The notes under the pieces: generated by a model | Told to the model about the DNA's origin: nothing | Databases searched by the model: none | Seen by the model: only the letters and a program-made list of their open reading frames with translations | In this document: in pieces, positions 57,201 through 64,000 of the stretch | How the letters are laid out: each line of letters opens with the position of its first letter | How positions within the stretch are numbered: position 1 is the first letter of the stretch | From: Bugula neritina | Lineage: Eukaryota; Bryozoa; Gymnolaemata; Cheilostomatida; Bugulidae | Length of the DNA stretch: 64,000 nt | Direction: 5' to 3' | Assembly: GCA_964035545.1 (NCBI GenBank) | Contig: OZ037770.1 | Location: forward strand, 5,685,662 to 5,749,661 | Position numbers and translations under genes: made by a program

Positions 57201-60200
57201 GGTCTCGCTGATCACCTAATCACGGACTCTACCAGTCAACTCTACCACACCATAAAAAGGAATACATGACCCGTCCGCCAATGTGACATGTTTCCCTTCA
57301 TAAGGCTCAAGGTTAGCCCGGTCCCTAGCACTGAGTGTGTTAAACAGACGCCGGCTCAGAAGATTTGTGGTACATCCAGTATCCAACAGGAAAGTGGTAG
57401 CTTTTCTGGCAAGTTTACCGGGGATTAAATAACTGCTTCCATATGGCTGGCCGCTCACTGAGCAATTCGTCTCTCATGTGTATGGAGTTGAGAATGCACC
57501 TGTGCTTTTCGGTTGCGAAGGGGTCATCGACGTCTCGTGGACAAGCAGGTTACATCTCGGTGTTGCTCACACATGGGCCGCTGCGTGAATGCTCGGTCTT
57601 TCGTTCGTGTGGGCAACCGAGAGAAATCCCTGTCTCGCTCCTACTGGTCGTACATCACTTCATCAGGCAAACTTTCAAAGCGATTTTTGAGTGCCCAAGC
57701 CTGAGGTTTTGGCGAGCCTTGCGGCCTGCTATCTCTTCTTGGGGCTTGCCACTCTAGCTAAGGCCGCCTTTTCAACCGATTGAGTTTGAGCCTTGGCCTT
57801 GGCCTCGGAGGGTTAAACTGAGGCCCACGGTTGGCGGAGTCTACCGTGGGCCGCGTTCGTTTATCTGCCTCCTTCTACCTCGTATGAAGTGCCCATCACT
57901 ACCACAACCCGACATACGGGGCCCCACCAGTTTGTGGTTAAGCTAGTCAGCTTGTCGGCTGCTGCCGTGGCAACATGTACAGCTGTCGGTGATGTCGACG
58001 TCGGCTCTGACTCGCTACATTATCGTCCCAAGCCGGCACGTACTGTCGGCTTGGAAATAGGCATTTCCAAGCTTGCGAGCTCGCTCCATCACAGGATAGT
58101 TAAGGGCAAACTTTTAGCTGCAACTGCCTTGCTGAGGTTTGCATTGTAATCATATAATAAGAACTCAGTACCAGTAAAATAAAATCTCACCTAATTGTGC
58201 TAGAGTCAAAATTTAAAAACTATGTTGTAGATCTTCTTTTTCCCCAGTGCACCTTTTTTGGAAATTTCGATTTTCAAATTTTTTGCAAAGTTATAGACAG
58301 AAAACTGCCCAATTTTGGCCAACTTTGCCTGAAAAGCTGACTTTTCAGTGCCAGTAAAATATCTCAGCAGCAAAGCATGATATCTGAATAAAAATTGCAC
58401 TGCTGGAATCCTGAGATATTTCTCCAGTGCAACTTCTTTTTTTTCTCCAATAACTCTTCTAGACTGCCCATAAATTGGTGATTTATACACTGAAAATGCT
58501 ATATTTTTTTATAGAAAATTAGCAGCGCGCAGTGCTTCACTCTTCAATGAGCACGTAGAGATGAGAAGATATTGGCGCTTACATACTAATTACAGGCTTG
58601 CTAGCTGGCAGACTATTATGAATAGCTTGCTTTGTACTTTGTTTATGTCGCACCCATAATAGAATGTTGATAGATTACGCAGCCCTAATGAAGGTTGCTG
58701 CTTATTGGTTGTAGTTTGATCTTACGCTAAACAATTGCAAGTAGGCAACACGCATGCCACCCACAGAGCCATATCATTCAAGAACTTAAACTACATTTTG
58801 AGAAAAATTTATAATATTCTTAGTGAGGATGCCCTTAACTATTCTGTGATGGTCTCAACCTCAGCTACCAGCAGGTGTTGCTTCAGCCCGAGGTTGTTAA
58901 TAGACTGGAGCAATGCATCCAGTGCCAAACTCTGCCGACCATTCGCAGGCAAATCACCATAAGCGACTTGTGCTAGCTTTTCTACTACGGTTGGGTGCTC
59001 TCGCAAGGTAGTCTTAGGACTTCTCCTAAGACCATGGAGCCACACGAGCATTTTGAGCAGTCAACCCAAACTGGGCTCTCAATGCCTTGAAAATGTCGTC
59101 GAAGTCCTGGCCTATCCCATAGGGTTTGGATGGCCCTGTCAGACGCAACCGTAGCTGGATCAGAGTAACCCTGGCAGGCCATCGACAGATGGCCGCCACA
59201 TCACTGAACTCAGTGATAAATTGTTCCCCTGAGAAGATGGGAGCATGTAAATGATACCTGTTTATAGGCAGTGCTGGGCCGCCTATGTTGTCCTCCATTG
59301 CTACCGGTTCCTGGCGGGGTAGGTCCTCGTTGCCGGCCGTCTTTTACTCCTTGGCTAGGAGCATTTGCAATAAAAGAAATCCTACCACTGCCACCACTGT
59401 AGTGAATTTACAATTTACTATAATTAGTGGGTTTATTTATGCAAAGCCACTACACCAAGTTTCTCACAAATTGAATAGACTTTACTATTTACGAATTATA
59501 CAGAAAAAAAACTATTAACACTAATGCACACCATTACATAATAGAGAGTGATTTATACACAACTTTTCATGATTAGAACTCGATCCACTCTGCCGGCTAC
59601 GCTGCCTAACAAGCTTCCATTATATACATTTGCAGCTCCGCCTCCTACTAATTGTTAGTCACATTCCATTGGTTAACACGGTGGTGCTATCTTAATGACA
59701 CGATGCTGGCTGCATCATGTAACTGTCTGAGATAGAGTTATCCTTTCGATATAAACTAACTAATTGGAAATACAATACTAAAACTCTTCACAATATGTCT
59801 AAGTTGATATGTTATATAACCCTATTTATTACGGGGACGTAAGTTATTGACTGCTTCAAGGCTCCTCATGACATTGCCGGTGATTATAAAATTAAAATTT
59901 TAAAAATAATTCAATATTAATTTAAAAAAAGCAAAATGTGACCGATAACATTTTTTTATCCTTTTTGATTTAATTTCAGTACTTAAAAACTGTGAATTAT
60001 TACCTGCCATATAGTTTTAAAAGATAGTTTCCATAATTCAGGAGTTTACTGATAATACAAAGCCTCAGTTTCAAGTTATCATAAAATATTGTAGAATTTA
60101 GGAGTTACTTACCCTTGCATATAGTGAACACATCATTATCTTCAAGGTTAACTACTCTCAAAGCACTCCCATAGTCACACACAAGCAATACTTGATCCTG

Positions 60201-61645
60201 TATAAGCCAAACCATCCCAGTTAGTTCTTCAAGAGAAAAAAATGCTTGCATTGGCTAAAGTGCTGTACAAGTTATAAATACTAATGTTTTAATTGACTAG
60301 AGGGTTGTAGGAGCTCATTCCTTTTTTGTCTTAAAAACCATTTGAATAATTTTTAAATATAATTTATATTTTCAGCCCAATAGCAAAAAACAATTGATAT
60401 ACAAGTATAGAAATAAATAAAAATAAATTTAAAAGTTTTAGAAATAGAAAAAACAAAGAAATTATTAAAAAAATCGAAAACACAAATAAAAAATTATAGA
60501 AAAGGAATCATAAGAAATAAAATGTTGATAAATATTATATTGATGACTACTTACCACCAAATCGTGCTCTTAGCAATGTGCCGTCAACCAACTGTCTCCG
60601 GTTGCTATAAGGTAGGCCAGCTACAAGTACCTTGGTCCAGTTGGCAGATCTAGTGTCAAACTTTGACACTCCTCCAGCATAGTTGACATACATGTACCTG
60701 TTCTGGCTGTCCATCAGGATGGTGTAGGCACCAATAAAGAAATCCAGATCTTTGTACATCACGCTTATCAGATCTAAATATTGTTAGCAGTATTAATCTA
60801 GGAAATTCCTTGATTATATAGACAACCTTTTGTTACATTTTTTTCCCCTAAAAAGATTATTATTCTATAAGAAAAAGTTTTGTTTGCTCGAAGAGTTGGT
60901 TAGTTTGGCAGTTGACTTTTACTTGGCTTCAATAAACAAAACAAAACCCTTTCCAATTATACTCATGAAACACATACTATTTCTTTATATATGTCTTGTT
61001 GTTCGAATTGCTGTCCTAAACTAAATATGTTTATAACCATGTAGAAAAATGGTTAACTCATATTTCATCATGATATTAATCACCATGCTTTTAACTGCCA
61101 TTTTTACACATTTTCCCCCTATCACCTGGCCCTTCCCATGTAACACATGAGGCAACCTTATATACTGATTCTAATACACTTAAGCAATATAATAGAGTTT
61201 CTTACAAGCAGGTTATATTAATACTTTAAATTAATGACAACTTCAGCATATTCCTTCAACTATTTAAAATTATGTTAACCTTTGTTAAACAAGTGCATTT
61301 AGATTCTAGACTTACTTGAAGTTAGGTTGTGCTTGAGTATGACTCCATCAAGTAAGTAGTAAAAGATATTCTCTTCTGGAATGTGAAGCAACTTCATAGG
61401 ACGTGTAAGTTTAGCATCTGAGGGGCTAACGGGATCAGAAACATATCCTCGTCTGTAGCATTCACCCACAAAAGTAGACACGAGTGGGTAGAGACCACTT
61501 CTCCGTTCAACTTTACGGATGCAGTTATTGTTGAGATCGACAATGATGATGTCAGAACCGTTGTTTATCTGCACGAGATCTTTTACAATGCCGAAAAAAG
61601 CAAAATGCCCTGGCCCATCTCTAAATGCCGTTTCATCTTCTTGCC
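42046..61645 (-). CDS. NHL-sushi-IPT single-pass receptor-like protein (5' incomplete)
   Basis: Fourteen minus-strand exons: 61316-61645, 60555-60773, 60113-60226, 52325-52483, 51696-51913, 45202-45332, 44929-45087, 43997-44096, 43881-43925, 43708-43783, 43461-43606, 42990-43211, 42561-42654 and 42046-42254. Every junction is GT-AG and in phase, giving about 739 residues. From the N-terminus: NHL-type beta-propeller repeats, a linker, one sushi/CCP module, two to three IPT/TIG-like Ig-fold domains, a transmembrane helix and a tail of about 23 residues. Propeller, then IPT, then TM is the layout of plexin/MET receptors, but with NHL instead of Sema and no kinase or GAP domain. It is likely a cell-surface adhesion or recognition protein. 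The signal peptide and first exons lie beyond 61645. Element 2 (antisense) and element 3 (sense) occupy two introns. Confidence 0.85.
42561..45332 (-). CDS. IPT/TIG domain exons of the receptor gene
   Basis: Eight exons. The first IPT begins PALWKMEPKKGQRSGGTLVT, with the family-typical P...P..G..SGG..v...G pattern, and ends VEVLPGNPSSESYEYLPDP. The second begins PAIYSINRK and continues RGGFEIFFKGDNF, followed by a CELGNSGSALTCISP cysteine pair. A third IPT-like unit contains TTIDVTGSNL and two Cys, then VSVAGENYTIGQVKF near the membrane. Introns are short (about 70-840 bp). IPT domains are Ig-like folds found in plexins, MET and RON. Confidence 0.8.
44690..44775 (+). ncRNA. Possible tRNA-derived SINE remnant
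   Basis: A GTGGTGTAACTGACTG stretch, weakly A-box-like, is followed by GGTTCAAATGTC, similar to a B box, inside an intron of the receptor gene. The match is weak and no SINE boundary was set. Confidence 0.25.
45400..45500 (+). repeat. (GAGT)n imperfect microsatellite
   Basis: GTGAGTGAGTGAG-type tetranucleotide repeats directly upstream of element 2, in the same intron. Confidence 0.85.
45507..45927 (+). repeat. 5' LTR of element 2
   Basis: 421 bp, TGTAATGG...CACTACA. Paired with 51267-51687. Confidence 0.93.
45929..45946 (+). other. Primer-binding site of element 2
   Basis: TGGTGGCAGCAGTGGGAT begins 1 nt after the LTR. It is the same type as in element 1 and is tentatively complementary to a tRNA-Leu. 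Confidence 0.65.
45983..46850 (+). pseudogene. gag: Gag of element 2, frameshifted
   Basis: The capsid part (45983-46450, 155 residues) stops after a frame change. The remainder continues in other frames at 46459-46850. The C-terminal end carries the CCHC zinc knuckle CWGCGSGGHFIRSC (C-x2-C-x4-H-x4-C) that element 1 gag lacks. In intact form it would coat and package the element RNA. Confidence 0.85.
47046..47720 (+). pseudogene. Protease region of element 2
   Basis: A 224-residue ORF with retropepsin active site Asp-Thr-Gly in FLLDTGCTTNLL, then LADGSCIPFYG and ILGMPFLK, matching the protease of element 1 with no stop at the position of the element 1 TGA. The frame is lost at about 47690. 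Confidence 0.8.
47721..50314 (+). pseudogene. pol: Pol of element 2 with RT-core and integrase-core deletions
   Basis: Fragments 47974-48264, 48300-48614, 48509-49009, 49205-49552 and 49559-50314 cover the RT fingers, RNase H, the integrase zinc-binding region (CEVCQASK) and the GPY/F end. At about 48600 the sequence jumps from the start of the palm (LHWKT) to the post-RT connection, removing the YLDD motif. At about 49807 it jumps from the first integrase strand to KPKFVGPY, removing the second Asp and the Glu. A 24-bp-scale tandem duplication (YYSKALSA twice) sits near 48815-48870. It cannot encode its own RT or integrase. Confidence 0.85.
50315..51266 (+). other. 3' non-pol region of element 2
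   Basis: About 950 bp between the end of pol and the 3' LTR, where element 1 has ORF3. No zinc-finger ORF is present. A 48-codon ORF (50831-50977) has no known domain. Imperfect hairpin arms AGAAAAGAGCG and CGTTCTTTTCT (50503-50578) also occur in element 3. Confidence 0.6.
51267..51687 (+). repeat. 3' LTR of element 2
   Basis: 421 bp, paired with 45507-45927. It abuts the duplicated ATAC that forms intron positions +5 to +8 of the receptor gene. Confidence 0.93.
51696..51913 (-). CDS. Sushi/CCP module exon of the receptor gene
   Basis: Encodes about 72 residues with four Cys in CCP order: KCYPPKI, KFRCDDGYGL, VTCV and WDKPIPFCK, including the conserved Trp before the last Cys. The acceptor is TTATTACCAG and the donor AAA|GTGAGTAT. 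It joins the next exon (45332) in phase 0. CCP modules mediate protein-protein recognition in complement and adhesion proteins. Confidence 0.85.
52325..52483 (-). CDS. Linker exon between NHL repeats and sushi module
   Basis: 53 residues, acceptor ATTATAG and donor TACT|GTGAGT, in phase with both neighbours. It contains KFRTGGLDKC and ILTLTY. It has a single Cys, so it is not a complete sushi domain. No family was recognised. Confidence 0.75.
52950..52988 (+). repeat. (CA)n microsatellite
   Basis: A CACACACGCGTGCACACACA...CACA dinucleotide tract in the intron, near the outer end of element 3. Confidence 0.9.
53031..53303 (-). repeat. 3' LTR of element 3, partial
   Basis: Aligns with 59399-59690 with scattered differences. 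Similarity ends abruptly after ATTCCATTGGT, so about 85-100 bp of the LTR start is replaced. Confidence 0.8.
53304..54188 (-). other. 3' non-pol region of element 3 with unassigned insert
   Basis: The part from about 54080 to 54188 matches the hairpin-bearing 3' region of element 2. The part 53304-54060 does not match element 2. It holds a 56-codon plus-strand ORF (53629-53796) without recognised domain. It may be an insertion or unrelated element sequence. Confidence 0.45.
54189..57126 (-). pseudogene. pol: Pol of element 3, fragmented, integrase core deleted
   Basis: Minus-strand fragments in order: 56713-57126 and 56468-56713 (post-protease to RT start), 55784-56416 (RT with LLSRYWQVPL and intact FYLDDVIV), 55274-55657 (RNase H), integrase zinc-binding remnants to about 54810, and the C-terminal GPY/F-distal part (54189-54746). 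Between the HHCC region and VMPNHTY the whole DDE catalytic core is absent. The deletion ends differ from those in element 2. Confidence 0.85.
57216..57458 (-). pseudogene. Protease of element 3
   Basis: 81-residue fragment with the active-site triplet Asp-Thr-Gly in FLLDTGCTTNLL and LADGSCIPFYG, matching the other two elements. It is broken from the RT region by a frame change near 57180-57216. Confidence 0.8.
57850..59298 (-). pseudogene. gag: Gag of element 3, interrupted by a MITE
   Basis: The capsid fragment starts at 59298 (EDNIGGPALPINRYHL) and continues through 59051-58860, then is cut by the 759-bp insertion at 58090-58848. The remainder, matching element 2 gag around 46470-46800, resumes at 58089. 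Further frameshifts are present. The zinc-knuckle region near 57870-57900 is not readable in frame. Confidence 0.8.
58090..58848. mobile_element. MITE-like DNA transposon nested in element 3 gag
   Basis: Ends in terminal inverted repeats CACAGGATAGTTAAGGGCA (58090-58108) and its near-perfect reverse complement (58830-58848; one mismatch in 19). It is flanked by a 2-bp AT duplication (58088-58089, 58849-58850). Removing it restores the sequence seen in element 2 gag. It has no transposase ORF. AT target duplications are described for IS4EU/ISL2EU-type transposons, so that superfamily is a possibility. Confidence 0.85.
59398..59774 (-). repeat. 5' LTR of element 3
   Basis: 377 bp on the minus strand, TGTATTTCC...TTCACTACA, followed by a primer-binding site TGGTGGCAGTGGTAGGAT (inner side, about 59379-59396). 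Structurally similar to the LTR of element 2. Confidence 0.8.
60113..61645 (-). CDS. NHL-repeat exons of the receptor gene
   Basis: Three exons (61316-61645, 60555-60773, 60113-60226), all bounded by phase-1 introns. The NHL pattern recurs: FRDGPGHFAFFG...DIIIVDLNNNCIRKVE, then LVDGTLLRARFG...QVLLVCDYGSALRVV, with additional blades between. NHL repeats build beta-propellers used for protein or ligand binding. Further blades and the signal peptide probably lie upstream, beyond 61645. Confidence 0.85.
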
Positions 61646-62106
61646 CTGTACAAAAAAGGTTTCTAAATAACATGCTGGGCCAAATAAATTTAATAAAAAA
61701 CCCATAACCAAATGCATCAGTAAACTTATACATTATAAATATGAGCAAAATAAAAACGATTATATAGCAAAGCCGGTTTTATCATATTGATTAAACTTGG
61801 CATGTCATAGGTACTTTGTTTTGGAGTTACTTGAACTCAATTTTCAGTCAAGTTATTCTATATATGATAGAACGGCAAATTTTACTCGGCATGCATATCT
61901 TCATTGTGCATTATATATACTAGTATATTTTTTTCCTTGATAATTACTGGATTTTATAGCTGCCAAAATATATTATACAGCTATCCGTATACATCAAGAT
62001 AGCGATATGGTAGTGTGCTTGAAACTGCATCTTTTCAATGATAACAAAAATAAAAATTTTAAACATAATATTTATATACAGTTTCATGTAATCTTAAGAT
62101 TACATT

Positions 62107-62520
62107 CACAGGATAGTTAAGGGCAACCTTTTAGTTCTAGCTGCTATGCTGATGATGCATTGTTATCATATAAGAATTCAGTCCCAGTAAAATAAAATTT
62201 TACCCAATTATGCTAGAATCAAAATTTAAAAACTATGTTGTAGATAGCTTTCTTCCTCAGCGCGGTTTTTTTTGGAATTGTTAATTTTCCATTTTTTGGC
62301 TAAGCTACAGACCAAAAACTACCCATTTTCTCTTTTTTTTAGCTGAAAAAACATCATGTCAGTCCCAGTAAAACATCTCAGCAGGAAAACATAATATCTG
62401 AAAAAAGAAAACACTGTTGGAATAATGAGATATTTCTGCAGCCGGTTTTTGTAATGTTTCTAGTAGCTTTTATAGATTTTCTATAAATTAGTGATTAATA
62501 AGCTGAAAATGAGATAATTT
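62107..62520. repeat. Second, partial copy of the MITE
   Basis: Begins CACAGGATAGTTAAGGGCAA like the left end at 58090 and tracks it for about 400 bp (shared TCAAAATTTAAAAACTATGT). It then diverges, and no right terminal repeat was found. Likely truncated or a divergent family member. Confidence 0.75.
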
Positions 62521-62546
62521 TTCTTTACTAATAAGCATTTAATTTT

Positions 62547-63950
62547 CTAGCAGGTAAATGCATCTATTGCACTTGCAACAATTGTGCTCAAATAAATTAT
62601 ATATCTAGATAAACCCCAATAGCCTTTTAGCTGTTGGCATTCAGGTTTTTGTGTTACAGTTTTGTTATTTGTTAATATTATGCCTGTGGCTTGTAGTATA
62701 GGAGCAGTAGTGACGAAATTGAGATAGCTCAAGTTTTTTTTAATTTCCTTATAAATTTTGGTGTTGCGCATAACATAACTTCTCTTGCTACATTTGTAAT
62801 CTGGAACGCAGGCTTTTCTCAACTTCTCCATTACTGCACCTATACTCGTGTGTAGTAGTCATCTCTGTCAGCTGCAGTAGACTCAAGGTCCTAGTTAATG
62901 TAGGTGGTAGGTTAAAACATAGTTATATAATGAAATAGTTAAAAAGCCAGGCTAACCCAGCCACTACTGAACCTAAAAACCCAAGTTTCCCAACTCATCA
63001 AATTGCACCATATAGGTAAACTGAATTATCTGAAAACCGCTTCTGAAAGAATTTCTGATTGAAAAGTAAGAAGCAGATTCTGATAAAGAAAGCAGTGAAA
63101 GTATGTTGAAAATATTGAGTTATCAACTTTTTGCTTGGGTTTTCAGTGAAACCATTTAATGTTATAGCTTCTCAACTTCTCATGCTCTAAATATGTCTAT
63201 ACATCAGCTAGTCTTATTGAAACTTAGCTGTAGTTTTACAGCTGGCTTGGCTGATCCTGGGTCGCAAAATGTTATGTATAATCGAGGATAAGTTCACACC
63301 AAGTATAACATATCGTGGTGAAAGGTGACCAAGGTGACCATAACATATCAATCAATTAAAACTTTCAAATAAAACTATTAGACCTGTTGTAAAACATGCA
63401 ATAAAGATATAGGGCAGACAAAATATTTCAAGATGATATTGAATTAAAAAATGTCTGCCTCTTGTAAATACTTTAAATGAGCTTCTATTTTAAATAATCC
63501 TACAGAGTTTTGATTTTTTTTTCTTTCAGTTTTGTTCATGCCTACTTATATTATTATAGCCAGTATTCACACTGAATGTCTGTGATATGCAATAAACCAA
63601 TCAACCATATAAAATATTTTAATTAAATTTTTGCTTAAACTGAGCTTTGCTTCTCTTAGTAATATTTTTCTTTTAAAAAAGTTTTGGCTATAACATGAAA
63701 CTATGTAAAGCATTGACGGTCCTTTGAACATAATGTAGTACAAACTCTTCAAAGTATAATTATGTGTACATGCTATAACACAGCTAAGCTGCTGAGCAGG
63801 CATGTGAAACTGTGAAACTGGACCACTGCAGAGTTGAACGGTCAATTCAGCTGCAAATTGCATGGCCATAACAGACAGGACAACAAATGATAATTGAGAC
63901 TTAAAGGATTGCTTTATCTTGTCTAATAAATGGCCATTTAGGTCAAACAC
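62547..63950. other. Unassigned upstream sequence with two minus ORFs
   Basis: Minus ORFs 62547-62831 (94 residues) and 63567-63950 (127 residues, hydrophobic stretch near 20-35, several Cys) show no domain I know. They could hold upstream exons of the receptor gene, but no in-phase phase-1 donor joining to 61645 was established. Confidence 0.25.
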
Positions 63951-64000
63951 ACATAATATTGTGTTTTTCTAAGCATGCATTGACAAAAAGCATTTGACCA

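Larger units (their letters stand above)
53031..59774 (-). mobile_element. Ty3/Gypsy LTR retrotransposon, element 3 (defective, nested)
   Basis: Same family as element 2 (similar LTR 3' end, gag, pol and 3' hairpin region), oriented in the sense of the host gene, inside the intron between exons 60113-60226 and 52325-52483. The 5' LTR is 59398-59774. The 3' LTR (53031 to about 53303) has lost its inner third. No target duplication could be confirmed. gag is split by a MITE, pol by frameshifts, and the integrase core is missing. Confidence 0.88.

Noticed and set aside
53031-59779. A target-site duplication for element 3
   Set aside because: Flanking bases (AATA on the left, ATAC on the right) do not match; the element ends may have decayed or been rearranged.

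Overview
The window looks like nuclear DNA of a non-vertebrate metazoan. It is AT-rich and intron-containing, with GT-AG introns, sparse genes and many retroelement and DNA-repeat insertions. A sponge is plausible (knottin-type secreted peptide, receptor with NHL, sushi and IPT modules, Ty3/Gypsy elements), but nothing here proves the phylum. No CRISPR array, operon or ribosomal gene was seen.

Layout. 1-2619: a giant imperfect inverted repeat (arms about 1.04 and 0.80 kb). 3189-3262: a tRNA-like SINE head. 4067-4726 (-): the 5' part of a rhodopsin-type GPCR gene, probably broken. 4812-12251: a very young Ty3/Gypsy element with 305-bp LTRs that look identical and a 4-bp target duplication. It carries gag, pol with a DD35E integrase, and a third ORF encoding a C2H2 zinc-finger/coiled-coil protein. 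12.3-22.5 kb: AT-rich, simple-sequence-rich DNA with no recognised gene. About 22.5-25.4 kb (-): a decayed non-LTR retrotransposon with a restriction-like endonuclease. 26.4-28.4 kb (+): a small unrecognised gene or pseudogene whose intron holds a fold-back repeat.

34360-35667 (-): a four-exon gene for a secreted 91-residue precursor ending in a six-cysteine inhibitor-cystine-knot (ICK) module. All splice phases agree, and the exons are too small to show as long ORFs. 36.9-37.3 kb and 41.1-41.6 kb are diverged copies of one repeat.

42046-61645 (-): one large gene of at least 14 exons, 5'-incomplete, reconstructed with consistent phases to about 739 residues. It has NHL beta-propeller repeats, a sushi/CCP module, IPT/TIG-like domains, one transmembrane segment and a short tail, a topology reminiscent of plexin/MET receptors. 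Two introns were inflated by related Gypsy elements. Element 2 (45507-51687, +) inserted 8 bp inside an intron and duplicated part of the splice donor. Element 3 (53031-59774, -) has a 759-bp MITE nested in its gag. Both have lost the integrase core through different deletions.
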